Origin: Labilibaculum sp.
Lineage (GTDB): Bacteria; Bacteroidota; Bacteroidia; Bacteroidales; Marinifilaceae
Assembly: GCF_963664555.1 (NCBI RefSeq)
Contig: NZ_OY761461.1
Location: 992,001 to 1,056,000 of the forward strand
Reading direction: 5' to 3'
DNA length: 64,000 nt
Under the pieces are notes generated by a model. It was given only the letters and a program-made list of their open reading frames with translations. It was not told where the DNA came from and did not search any database. Each line of letters begins with the position of its first letter. Position 1 is the stretch's first letter. Positions 42,907 through 52,800 of the stretch are shown in pieces. A program made the position numbers and the translations under genes.

Positions 42907-45234
42907 ATGAAAACATTATTTACATCAAAAGTAGAGCATGCATTCTATGAATTATCAGGAGTGCAGGAAATTACAGCCAAAATACCTTATGTAACGGTTG
43001 ATAATTTTCCAAAATTGGGTTTGATGACTTCACTTCGTTTTTTGGAGTGGGCAGAACAAAATCCTCAGGGAGTAATTAGTTTGCCAACCGGTAAAACTCC
43101 GGAGTATTTTATCAAGTATACCCAGTTTCTTCTTGAGAATTGGAACAAGCCTAAAGGAATCGAAATCCGCAGTCAGTATGGACTTGGAAACATGGCTAAA
43201 CCAGATTTGAGTGGTTTGCAGTTTGTTCAGATTGATGAGTTTTATCCGATTGATCCGCGTCAGCACAATAGTTTTTACAACTATGTGATGAAATACTATA
43301 TTGATGGTTTTGGTTTGGAGAAATCCAATTCATTACTAATTAATTCGGAGGAAATACCTTTGGTAGATAATAAACATTTTCTGGAAGTTTTTCCCGATTA
43401 CAATATTGATTTGTCGCTTCGTTACCGCGAGGCAACAAGTGTTGTGGAAGAGATGCAGCAGAAATCAATTTTCATGATTGATAACTGGTGTACTTCTTAC
43501 GAGCAAAAAATCCGCGATAAAGGCGGCATCGGGTTTTTCCTTGGCGGAATTGGCCCTGATGGTCATATTGCCTTTAACACCCGTGGATCGGATCATTTTT
43601 CGACTACACGGTTAACCAAGACAAACTTTGAGACACAGGCGGTTGCGGCAGGTGATTTGGGTGGAATAGAAGTATCAAGAAACCGTTTGGTAATCACAAT
43701 TGGCTTGGATACAATCACTCACGATCCAAATGCTGTTTCCATTATTTTTGCGGCGGGCGAAGCCAAGGCTGATATCGTAAAAGGATCATTGGAAAGCGAA
43801 CCTGACGCGATTTATCCGGCTTCAGTGCTTCAGCGTCAGAAAAACAGCCGTTTTTATTTAACAACTGGTGCGGCCTGTAAATTGACCGATAGTGTAAACC
43901 AATTCTACAAAACAGGAGATTGGACACATGCGAAAAGCGAAAGAGCGGTTATCGATCTGTGTCAGAAAATCAATAAATATGGTCACCATTTAACTTTGGA
44001 AGATTTAAAGGCTGATCCTTACACCAGTCAAATTCCTAATTTGAATGAAGGAACTGTTCAGACTGTTATTGATTCCATCAAAAGGAAGTTGGAAAAAGGG
44101 ATGAAACCTGATACCAACGAGGTAATTTATCATACCGGCCCTCATCATGATGATATCATGCTGGGAATTATGCCATACACCAACCGACAGATGCGTTCGG
44201 CAAGCAATGAGGTTCATTTTTCTGTTCTTACCTCTGGTTTTACTGCAGTAACGAATGGTTTTGTGATTGGTGTATTAAAGGAGTGTCAGGAATTTATCGG
44301 CAAAGGTGAAATTCAAATGCTGGAATATCCTGATTTCTTTGAAGTAGGATTTAGCAAAAAGTGGGATAAAGATGTGTATCATTTCCTGAATTCTGTTGCA
44401 GCCCGAAATCAAAACGGAAAGCGAAGAGGTTTGTGTCATCGTGTAATCCGTGCCATTGTTGAAACCTGGAAAGTAAAAAGCAAAAAACATCTGAATGAGA
44501 CAATTGCTTTTATTATTTCAGATTTGGAAAGCAGTTACGATGGAGGTAAAAATTCTCCTGAAGTTCAGAAAATGAAAGGGATGATTCGTGAGTTTGAAGA
44601 AGAGTTGGTTTGGGCTCATTTCGGTACTCCTGTTAAAAATGTTCATCACCTGCGTTTGGGTTTTTATAAAGGGGATGTGTTTACCGAAACACCTGAAAAA
44701 AATAGGGATATGCTTCCTGTATTGGAGGAATTCAGAAAATACAAACCCACAATTATTAGTTTGGCTATGGATCCGGAAGGAAGTGGACCGGATACCCATT
44801 ATAAAGTATTGCAAGCCATTGCCGGGGCAGTTAAAGAGTGGAAAGAAGAGGAAGATTTATCGAAACTTCGAATTATTGGTTACCGAAATGTTTGGTTTAA
44901 ATACCATCCTTCCGAAGCCGATTCTATTGTTCCGGTTTCTTTGAATGCTCTTGATGTTATGGAAAACTCATTTACCGAAAGTTATTTAAGTCAGGTGAAT
45001 GCATCTTTTCCAAGTTACGAGTACGATGGCAAATTTAACGAGCTGACACAAAAGGTTTGGGTGCAGCAGTTGAAACAAATTCAATTGCTTTTGGGCAAGA
45101 ATTTCTTTTACGAAAATAATCATCCGTTGGTAAGAGCTACTCATGGTTTGGTTTATATGAAAGAGATGAATGCTGAAGAGTTTGTAGCTATGGCACAGGA
45201 TCTTGAGAAAGCAGTTGAAGAAAATCCGTTTTAA
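42907..45234 (+). CDS. Glucosamine-6-phosphate deaminase (NagB) fused to PIG-L deacetylase
   Basis: A 775-residue two-domain enzyme. Residues ~20-365 are a NagB/6-phosphogluconolactonase-type domain with S-L-P-T-G-K-T-P, Q-I-D-E-F-Y-P-I and G-G-I-G-P-D-G-H-I-A-F-N, which turns GlcN-6-P into fructose-6-P and ammonia. Residues ~405-700 are a PIG-L/LmbE zinc deacetylase domain with Y-H-T-G-P-H-H-D-D-I-M-L-G and D-P-E-G-S-G-P-D-T-H-Y. The start is placed at the ATG at 42907; an upstream in-frame ATG at 42856 would add 17 very basic residues. With no nagA here, the PIG-L half may remove the acetyl group first (inference). Confidence 0.88.
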   Translation: MKTLFTSKVEHAFYELSGVQEITAKIPYVTVDNFPKLGLMTSLRFLEWAEQNPQGVISLPTGKTPEYFIKYTQFLLENWNKPKGIEIRSQYGLGNMAKPDLSGLQFVQIDEFYPIDPRQHNSFYNYVMKYYIDGFGLEKSNSLLINSEEIPLVDNKHFLEVFPDYNIDLSLRYREATSVVEEMQQKSIFMIDNWCTSYEQKIRDKGGIGFFLGGIGPDGHIAFNTRGSDHFSTTRLTKTNFETQAVAAGDLGGIEVSRNRLVITIGLDTITHDPNAVSIIFAAGEAKADIVKGSLESEPDAIYPASVLQRQKNSRFYLTTGAACKLTDSVNQFYKTGDWTHAKSERAVIDLCQKINKYGHHLTLEDLKADPYTSQIPNLNEGTVQTVIDSIKRKLEKGMKPDTNEVIYHTGPHHDDIMLGIMPYTNRQMRSASNEVHFSVLTSGFTAVTNGFVIGVLKECQEFIGKGEIQMLEYPDFFEVGFSKKWDKDVYHFLNSVAARNQNGKRRGLCHRVIRAIVETWKVKSKKHLNETIAFIISDLESSYDGGKNSPEVQKMKGMIREFEEELVWAHFGTPVKNVHHLRLGFYKGDVFTETPEKNRDMLPVLEEFRKYKPTIISLAMDPEGSGPDTHYKVLQAIAGAVKEWKEEEDLSKLRIIGYRNVWFKYHPSEADSIVPVSLNALDVMENSFTESYLSQVNASFPSYEYDGKFNELTQKVWVQQLKQIQLLLGKNFFYENNHPLVRATHGLVYMKEMNAEEFVAMAQDLEKAVEENPF

Positions 45235-45254
45235 GTACCACACATAAATACCCC

Positions 45255-45290
45255 GGATCGGGAGACAATTGTCTCTCGGTCCACTTTTTT
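45255..45290 (+). terminator. Terminator-like hairpin just before the CBM9-like gene
   Basis: GGATCGGGAGACAA (45255-45268) folds onto TTGTCTCTCGGTCC (45269-45282) with two G-U pairs, followed by ACTTTTTT (45283-45290). It sits 8 bp before the next start codon, so it may terminate most transcripts after the NagB fusion or regulate the downstream genes. Confidence 0.7.
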
Positions 45291-45297
45291 AAAGTAT

Positions 45298-45945
45298 ATG
45301 ACCGAATATATCGTAAAACGAATAAAACAAGGCCTTTTAACAATTACAGGACAAGAAATGCATCCCGTATGGGAAATGGCTGATGTAAACTCTGACTTTA
45401 CTTTCCCATGGGAAAATCAGAAAGCTCCCAAAACCAACTTCAGAGCTTTGCATGATAATGAGTATTTTTATTTCCGTTTCGACGCAGAAGATGATGATGT
45501 ATTGACTTACGTTGATGAAGATCACAAAATGGAAGTGGTGCATAGTGATCGGGTTGAAATCTTTTTCAGACAAGACGAAAAATTGAATCCGTATTATTGC
45601 CTGGAGATGGATGCCCGTGGTCGGGTTTTGGATTACACAACCCGCTATTACCGCGATTTTGATTATGAATGGTCGTGGCCCGAACCTAAAGATCTGGATG
45701 TAAAAGCTTCGGTAAATACAAACGGTTATGTAGTGGAAGGAACTATAAAACTATCTTCGCTTGAAGGTTTGGGCTTATTAAAAAATCGGGTATTGGAAGC
45801 AGGCTTGTATCGTGGATACTGTATGAAATTACCTGAAGGAAACAAAGAGGCTGACTTGAGATGGATCTCCTGGGTGAAACCGGATTCTAAAGAACCGGAT
45901 TTTCATATTCCGTCATCATTTGGCAGGTTGAAGTTAGAGGTCTAG
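45298..45945 (+). CDS. CBM9-like domain protein without signal peptide
   Basis: A 215-residue protein made of one family 9 carbohydrate-binding-module-like beta-sandwich: H-P-V-W-E-M-A-D-V-N-S-D-F, F-R-A-L-H-D-N-E-Y-F-Y-F-R-F, D-R-V-E-I-F-F-R and the aromatic W-I-S-W-V-K-P. It has no signal peptide or lipobox, so it should be cytosolic, which is unusual for a CBM. It may sense or bind a sugar for the cluster. Family call moderate, role unknown. Confidence 0.68.
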   Translation: MTEYIVKRIKQGLLTITGQEMHPVWEMADVNSDFTFPWENQKAPKTNFRALHDNEYFYFRFDAEDDDVLTYVDEDHKMEVVHSDRVEIFFRQDEKLNPYYCLEMDARGRVLDYTTRYYRDFDYEWSWPEPKDLDVKASVNTNGYVVEGTIKLSSLEGLGLLKNRVLEAGLYRGYCMKLPEGNKEADLRWISWVKPDSKEPDFHIPSSFGRLKLEV

Positions 45946-46061
45946 TAAAAAGAAAGAATTAGCTTTGCTAAGTAGTTTGTGTGTAAGTCTTACTTTACAC
46001 AAGCAGAACAGGAGTAGTATCAGGACTATTTTTATTGGAAAGCAAATTAGAATAAATTGGA

Positions 46062-47015
46062 ATGACAGATATAGCAATAGGTATAGACATAGGAGGAACC
46101 AATACAGTTTTTTCATGTATTGATGCAAACGGAAAATCATGGGGAAATGGTACCATTCCTACTCAGGAGCAGGAACGATTTGAGGATTTTCTGAATGACT
46201 TATGTAATTTAATTGATAAGACGATTGAAGATTCAAGCGAAGATCTTAAATTAATTGGCATAGGTATTGGAGCCCCCAATGGAAATTTCCATACCGGGAC
46301 GATTGAAAATGCTGCCAATTTACGGTGGAAAGGATTGCTGGAAATTTCCCGTTTGGTGAAGGAACGCATGAATGTACCTGTAAAATTGACCAATGATGCC
46401 AATGCTGCCGCTTTGGGTGAACGTATATTTGGAGGTGCCAAAAACATGGATGATTACATGGTGATTACCCTTGGTACCGGTTTGGGAAGTGGCATTGTTG
46501 TAAACGGCGATTTGCTTTACGGACATGATGGATATGCCGGAGAAGTCGGACACATTATTATGCGCCCGGAAGGACGTGAGTGCGGATGCGGACGAAGAGG
46601 TTGTTTGGAGACTTATGTATCGGCTACCGGAGTAAAACGGACTGCTTATAAAATGTTGGCAAAACATTTGGTTGATAGTTCTTTGCGGGCAATTCCATTT
46701 AATGAATTGAATGCGAAAATGGTTGCTGATGCAGCTAATGACGGAGATCTGCTTGCAATGGAAGTGTTTGCCTATACCGGGAAAATGTTAGGGGAAGCTT
46801 TGGCGAATGTGGCATCGGTAACGAGTCCTAAAGCCATTTTCTTTTTTGGAGGATTGGCAAAAGCAGGTGAGCTTCTTTTTGAACCTGTTCGTGAGGCGAT
46901 GGAGAAGAATTTACTGTTTCTGTATAAGAACAAAATTAGTTTGTTGCCTTCAGAATTAGGCGATGATGCTGCGGTTCTTGGGGCAGCCGCTTTAATCTGG
47001 AACGATCGGGCATAA
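46062..47015 (+). CDS. ROK family sugar kinase (glucokinase-like)
   Basis: A 317-residue ROK kinase with an intact ATP motif G-I-D-I-G-G-T-N-T-V, catalytic L-T-N-D-A-N-A-A-A-L-G-E and zinc motif C-G-C-G-R-R-G-C-L-E. It lacks a DNA-binding domain, unlike the ROK repressor at the head of the cluster. It likely phosphorylates glucose or N-acetylglucosamine at C6, feeding the NagB fusion. Last gene of the cluster, followed by a strong terminator. Confidence 0.9.
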   Translation: MTDIAIGIDIGGTNTVFSCIDANGKSWGNGTIPTQEQERFEDFLNDLCNLIDKTIEDSSEDLKLIGIGIGAPNGNFHTGTIENAANLRWKGLLEISRLVKERMNVPVKLTNDANAAALGERIFGGAKNMDDYMVITLGTGLGSGIVVNGDLLYGHDGYAGEVGHIIMRPEGRECGCGRRGCLETYVSATGVKRTAYKMLAKHLVDSSLRAIPFNELNAKMVADAANDGDLLAMEVFAYTGKMLGEALANVASVTSPKAIFFFGGLAKAGELLFEPVREAMEKNLLFLYKNKISLLPSELGDDAAVLGAAALIWNDRA

Positions 47016-47047
47016 TGAAATTACAATAAATACAATATTTGCTAAGG

Positions 47048-47077
47048 CCGTTTCACAATGTGGTGAAACGGTTTTTT
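47048..47077 (+). terminator. Intrinsic terminator of the amino-sugar cluster
   Basis: A 9-bp stem CCGTTTCAC (47048-47056) / GTGAAACGG (47063-47071) followed by T6. The T tract overlaps the stop of the convergent oxidoreductase gene. Confidence 0.93.
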
Positions 47078-48422
47078 ACTTCGGACTACTTCCTGGTTTG
47101 GGTATTTCTTTTGAAACAGCAACAGGCCCAATCACATAAGTTTTTGGCCCCAAATACAAATCAGAATTCATCATTTCTTCCCACGTAACTTCTTTCCCTG
47201 TGTAGGCTGATATTCTTCCCATGATACCGGTAAGGGTTGATTCTGCAATTTGGAAAGCCTCATTTACCGGCTTCCCGGTTCGAATGGCGGTAAGCAAATC
47301 GATATGTTCCTGATCGTAAGGGTTTGTAGCCAGACGACTTAGAGTAGAGCTATTCCCTTTTCGGGGATAATCAAAAGTCCATTTAACCGATCCATCAGGA
47401 TTATAAATCGTATTTTCACAATTTGTACTTCCTTTACTGCCTTGAATACGATCAGAAATTGAATTGCTGCAATCATTAATTTGACGGCACATGCTATGGT
47501 AGTGAATGTCTTTATCATACACAAAGTCTACGCTAAACATGTCGTACTGATCGCCGGTAATTCTCTGATGCCGGGCACCAAAACCAAGAGCTTTTTCAGG
47601 GTGTTTGCCTACAAACCAATTCATGGTATCTAAATTGTGAACATTTTGTTCTACAATATGATCGCCCGAAAGCCAGCACCAGTTCACCCAGTTTCGAATC
47701 ATGTTTTCCAGTTCAGACCAGACGGCACGGGGATTTCTATGCCAGAGCTTCCCTACATTGTAATAACTGTTGGCTGATACAATATCACCAATTTGTCCAT
47801 TGTTCACTCTGCGGAAAGTTTCCAGGTAATCTGCCTGATGGCGTTTTATTGTTCCGGTAACTACTGATAATCCCAGCATTTTTGCCTTTTCGGCCGATAC
47901 CATTACGGAACGGACACCCACCGGATCGACAGCCACAGGTTTTTCCATAAAGACATGCTTTTTGGCTTTCACACAGGCTTCGAAATGTTGTGGTCTGAAG
48001 TGTGGCGGAGTTGCAAGAATCACAATATCAATATCGCAGTTCATCAGTTTTTCGAACGAATCGATGCCTGAAAAACACTTGTCGGGAGAAATTTCAATAC
48101 CCTTTTGGTTTTTTATTTCAAGGCGGCATGCATCAATACGGTCTTGAAAAACATCAGCCAAAGCAACAATTTCAACATTGGGGCCGGCGTTTAAAAAGTT
48201 TAATGCAGCACCTGTTCCCCGGTAACCGCAACCAACAATTCCAGCTTTTAGCAGAGGACCATCTGGTGCTGTGTTCAACATGGGTGGAAAAGAATATTCT
48301 CTTTTTTGACCCGATTGGCAAGAAGTAAGAAAGGGATTTATCCCAATGGCACCTATAATTCCTGCCGTGGCAGCATTGCGCAGAAAATTTCTCCGGCTGT
48401 TGTTGTAATCATTGCTATTCAT
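47076..48422 (-). CDS. Tat-exported Gfo/Idh/MocA oxidoreductase lipoprotein
   Basis: A 448-residue protein with a twin-arginine signal (N-N-S-R-R-N-F-L-R-N) that ends in a lipobox-like F-L-T-S-C, so it is probably a folded, cofactor-loaded lipoprotein outside the cytoplasm. The Rossmann motif G-I-V-G-C-G-Y-R-G-T-G-A-A and the family E-K-P (F-M-E-K-P-V-A) are present. A central G-D-H-I-V-E-Q-N-V-H-N-L-D stretch probably holds catalytic residues. Family members oxidise or reduce sugars with tightly bound NAD(P), some initiating 3-keto-sugar glycoside cleavage. It follows the cytochrome/FGE gene by 24 bp in one operon. The substrate is not known. Confidence 0.88.
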   Translation of the reverse strand: MNSNDYNNSRRNFLRNAATAGIIGAIGINPFLTSCQSGQKREYSFPPMLNTAPDGPLLKAGIVGCGYRGTGAALNFLNAGPNVEIVALADVFQDRIDACRLEIKNQKGIEISPDKCFSGIDSFEKLMNCDIDIVILATPPHFRPQHFEACVKAKKHVFMEKPVAVDPVGVRSVMVSAEKAKMLGLSVVTGTIKRHQADYLETFRRVNNGQIGDIVSANSYYNVGKLWHRNPRAVWSELENMIRNWVNWCWLSGDHIVEQNVHNLDTMNWFVGKHPEKALGFGARHQRITGDQYDMFSVDFVYDKDIHYHSMCRQINDCSNSISDRIQGSKGSTNCENTIYNPDGSVKWTFDYPRKGNSSTLSRLATNPYDQEHIDLLTAIRTGKPVNEAFQIAESTLTGIMGRISAYTGKEVTWEEMMNSDLYLGPKTYVIGPVAVSKEIPKPGSSPK

Positions 48423-48446
48423 ATTATCGGAACGTAAAAATGAAAA

Positions 48447-49847
48447 TTATTTGATTCTGTTAATCTGATTTTCCTGCGGCCATTCGCAAACTACACGGAA
48501 ACCAACATCATTGCAATCGGAATACCACCAAATGCTTTTCGGAATCTGAGGATCGCTTATCATCCATTTATCATGTTTGGTATAATCTTTAAAGTTCCAA
48601 AGTAGTTCATGAACTGAGCTTTTAAATGATCCTCCTTTGACTATATGTTCAGTTTTTGTGCTTGCTTTTATCGTATCAAGGCAAAATTCACGAACATTGC
48701 CAAGCAGATTTAAAATTCCATATTTGTTTGTTAAAACCTCTTCCGGCAAGCCTGTTTTTCCATTGCTGTTTTCTTTCCAAATCACGTAATTATTGATTTC
48801 ACCGCTCGGTTTTTGAAATAGATTCAGAACAATATTTTTTGCAGTGTAATCTGAAGTTTTACCCCCAAAAAAGAATTCTTCATTTTCATTGGTTCCGGTA
48901 GCATATTCCCATTCTGTGGCAGTTGGCAGACGATATGTTTTTCCTGTTTTTCGAGAGAGCCATCTGCAATAGGTATTTGCAGCATGCCAAGTCATGGTAA
49001 CTGCGGGTCGGTTTCCCATTCCCCATCCCTGCGAAGGATCCCCGAAGGGTGGGGTTGCTCCTGAAATTGCATCAATATCAGTATTGGTTTCGGTACGACC
49101 TTCTGATTCTGTCTCGCTAAGAAAGCTTTGGTATTCATTCCAAGATACTTCTGTTTTAGCCATGAAAAAAGACTTGCTCATTTTGGCCGCGGCAGGTATT
49201 GCTATCATTTCGAAAGCAATTGATGTTCCCGGTATTTTTTCGGTGAAATTGATAAAATACTTCACCTCTGCAGCTTGGTGGTATTTTATTTCCGTTTGTG
49301 AAGATTTTAAAAAGTTGAGATTTTCATGAAGTAATTCCTTTTCACCATGTCCAACACCTATATGACAATTGATACAATCCAAATCAGCTTTATTGTTTTT
49401 ATAATATAGATGTGCTTCATCTCCTTTCTTTGATAAGTTTAGGGGAAATAAATTTTGGTGACATTTGATGCAGGATTCATTAAAGGTATGATGCTTTGCA
49501 TTTTCCAGAGTAGATTTTTCATCCCAGTTGATTTGATCGGTATCCTTACACCAATAGGAGTAAAGATCTCTTGAGCCTGCTGTTATTTTTTCGGGCCAAT
49601 ATGCGATATGTTCTTTTGGGGGCAGATGGCAATCAACACAGTGAATAACAACTCCACTTTTATTGTTGTGGTGAGATGATATTTTCCACTCATTATCTGA
49701 ATGAGAATGCACATGACAAGACATGCAATATTCATCAGAGGAGCTCAGGTTATCAATTCCTTTACTACCTGTGACAAGTGCCAGAGCAAAAAGGAAAGAC
49801 CAAAGGATGAATAGAAGGAATTTATTTTTGTACAGGAATTTATTCAT
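48447..49847 (-). CDS. Tetraheme NapC/NrfH-like cytochrome fused to a formylglycine-generating-enzyme-like (SUMF1) domain
   Basis: A 466-residue protein. An N-terminal membrane anchor (~11-27) is followed by four CxxCH heme sites (C-M-S-C-H 41-45, C-V-D-C-H 70-74, C-I-K-C-H 126-130, C-I-N-C-H 158-162), as in NapC/NrfH quinol-oxidising cytochromes. Residues ~205-460 are an FGE/SUMF1-type domain ([58 protein letters not shown]). The ATG overlaps the stop of the regulator gene by one base (TGATG), showing translational coupling. No sulfatase is in the window. I know of no established function for this domain pair. Confidence 0.88.
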   Translation of the reverse strand: MNKFLYKNKFLLFILWSFLFALALVTGSKGIDNLSSSDEYCMSCHVHSHSDNEWKISSHHNNKSGVVIHCVDCHLPPKEHIAYWPEKITAGSRDLYSYWCKDTDQINWDEKSTLENAKHHTFNESCIKCHQNLFPLNLSKKGDEAHLYYKNNKADLDCINCHIGVGHGEKELLHENLNFLKSSQTEIKYHQAAEVKYFINFTEKIPGTSIAFEMIAIPAAAKMSKSFFMAKTEVSWNEYQSFLSETESEGRTETNTDIDAISGATPPFGDPSQGWGMGNRPAVTMTWHAANTYCRWLSRKTGKTYRLPTATEWEYATGTNENEEFFFGGKTSDYTAKNIVLNLFQKPSGEINNYVIWKENSNGKTGLPEEVLTNKYGILNLLGNVREFCLDTIKASTKTEHIVKGGSFKSSVHELLWNFKDYTKHDKWMISDPQIPKSIWWYSDCNDVGFRVVCEWPQENQINRIK

Positions 49848-52800
49848 CAGGAAATTATATCTGGGCTTAAATTATTTGAACAGCTCATCGTTTTATGTTC
49901 CAGTTTGTATTGTTTTGGTGTTTTTTTATACTCTTTCTTGAAGCATTTGGAAAAATATTTAGGATCATTAAAACCTACCTTAAAAGCAATTTCCTGAATG
50001 GTTAAATTGTAATTAATTAGTATAACAACTGCTTTTCGCAATCTGAATGTGCGAACAAAATCGACTAGTGTTTTGCCTGTTAAAGAAAGGAATCTTCTGT
50101 AAATATTGGAATAACTCATGTTTAAACTCGTGGCAAGTTCTTCCAATCTAAACTCTGGATCTTCAAAATTATTTTCTATTTCCAGAAGAACTGATTCAAT
50201 AAACTTTTCATCTGGTGATTCAATTTCCAGTTCTTTGCAATCTGTTAGTATTTCAGCGCGATATTGTTCGATTACTCTTTTTTGAGCATCTAAAATGTTG
50301 TTTACTTTTAATAAGAGCTCTTTTACATTAAATGGTTTGTTAATATATTCAATCGCACCAAATTTCAGCCCTTCCAGTTTCGAATTTGTTGTGTTTTTTG
50401 TTGTTAGTAATATAATTGGAATGTGACGGGTGCACTTTTTCTCTTTTAAATTTTTGCAGAGTGTGATTCCATCCATAATTGGCATCATCACATCACTTAA
50501 AATGATATCTGCCTTGTAATCAGAGAGGCAATTCAGGGCCTCCTGTCCATTCTGAGCAACTCTTACATTGTAAAAAATCTTAAAGCTATCCTGCAAAAAC
50601 AAAAGCATTTCATAATTGTCTTCAACAATCAAGATGTTTTTTTTGTTTTCATCAGGAATCAATTCACTTAGTTCTTCATTTAGATTTAATGGCAAAATTG
50701 GGGTTTCATTTATTTCTTCCTTGTTGGATTCATGATACGCAAATTCGTCCTGTCTGAAATGTTGGTTGCCAAACGGGATTGATATGGTAAATGTTGTTCC
50801 TTTATGGAGTTCGGATTCAACAGTGATCTCCCCTTTGTGAAGTAGAATTAATTCTTGACTTAAAGCCAGACCAATTCCAGTTCCGCCAATTGCTTTTCCA
50901 TCTTTCGACTGATAAAACAGATTAAAGATATTTGTGAGTTCATTGTTTGGAATGCCTATGCCGGTATCGGTTATTTTAATTTCTACTTTTTTTTCTTCAA
51001 TATTCTTGTTTAGGTGTATTACTATTTTTCCTTCCCGGGGAGTAAATTTAAAGGCATTGGCCAAAAGATTGTAAATTACATGCTCCAGTTTTTGCTGATC
51101 GTACCAAAGTAGAATTTCTTCTTTTTCAATTCCTTCCACACTAAAATCAATTTGCTTGAATCGGGCTTGCTCCGTAAAAGAAAGCGCCGTTTTATTAATG
51201 TCTTTAATAATGTTATTCTCACTAACGCTGATTTTTAATTTCCCCAATTCCTTATTTCGTATAGTCATTAATTCCATTGCAATCCGCGATAATCGGTTGG
51301 CATTGTTCTTAATAACCTGCAGGCGTTGTCGAAGCAAGAGATTCCCCTCTGCACGTTCAATCATATTTTCAATAGGTGATAAAATTAAGGTTAGCGGCGT
51401 TTGAATTTCATGTGACATTTTTGCGAAGAAATTCATCTTCAATTCATACAATTCTTTGTTCTTTTCATTTTGAAGTTCTTTTAAATACAGTTTTTTCTTT
51501 AATCGTGCCCACATAATGGAGTAACGAATTATAAAGAAACTGATGATTGCAAACAGAATTGTATAAATCAAATAAGCCCACCATCTTAGCCAGAATGGAG
51601 GAAGAATTTTAAGCTCTATTGTTTGAGTCTGAATATCCCAAATGTTTCTTTTTGTTCCTGCTTTTACTTCAAACGTATAATTGCCGTAAGGGATATTTGT
51701 ATAGGTAGCCACACGCATGTTTTCGGTTGTGATCCAATTGTTATCGAATCCTTTTAGTCGGTAGGCGTAAAAATAGTTTGGATCCAGATGGTCGTTTATA
51801 ACAGAGAATTGAAATGAAAAAGAGGTTTGTTTATGATTTAGCTTTAACGTTTTGATTTGCCCGATGCCTGCTTTCAGTTGTTTCGGAATTAATTCTTCTG
51901 CATCTCTGTTAACAATTTTAAGCTGATTAATGCGAAGGTGTAACTCCATATTTGTTTTTTTTATTCGGGAAGGATCAAAATGGTTTAATCCTCCCACACC
52001 ACCAAAATAGAGGACTCCGTCTTTATCTTTGGCAGCACTTCCTGAAAGAAAGCGATCTTTTAAAGTTCCGTTTTTCCACGAATAAAAATAACTGCGGCCT
52101 GAAGCAAGATCCAGATGAGAAATGCCGTTGATTCGTGAAACCCATAAATTAGAACTGTCTGCAGCAATCACAGCGATAACTCCGTGAATTTCTTCATTGT
52201 TAAACCCGCTAATTGGTGCTGTCTTTTTCTCCTTCGTGCTGAATTTGAGTAGTTTGGAATAAGAATTTACAAAATAGAGATTTCCGTGATCATCTGAAGC
52301 TCCATGGCTTATACTATTCTCAGTCTGATTTTTAGTGTTTACTAATTGAAATGGGATGAAAAAGGAATCTTCCAGTGTTTTTTCTTCTTTAAATAAGAAC
52401 AATCCACCGTCAACCATACCCATCCAGATCTGATTGTTTTCATCCTTTAAAAAGACTTCTGCGATACTCCCTTTAAGGCCGTTTTTATTGTGCGGATAAA
52501 AGGCCATTTGTTTGCCTGATAGCGAGTAAACTGAGATTCCGACATTGCTGCCAACCCAAATTCTATTTTTATTGTCGATGAATAAAGACCTGATATCAGT
52601 AGCCATCTGTCCGGCCTTATTTACTGCTTTTATCGATGAGAATTTATTTGTTTTTGTATCGTAATGGAGTAATCCGTTAAGGTAAGTTCCAATCCATTTG
52701 TTTTGGTTTTGATCCTCAACCATGGTTTGAATGTAATTCCCTGTCAGTCCATTGGCTGTGTTGGTTTTTGCAATGAATTGCTGAATTGCTTTTCCCGTTT

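Noticed and set aside
47076-48422. GH109 alpha-N-acetylgalactosaminidase
   Set aside because: The fold is shared, but the sequence as I recall for GH109 differs in the central and C-terminal motifs; only the general Gfo/Idh/MocA family is supported.
48447-49847. Ordinary sulfatase-maturation enzyme
   Set aside because: No sulfatase gene is in the window and the heme domain is foreign to known FGEs, so sulfatase maturation is not claimed.
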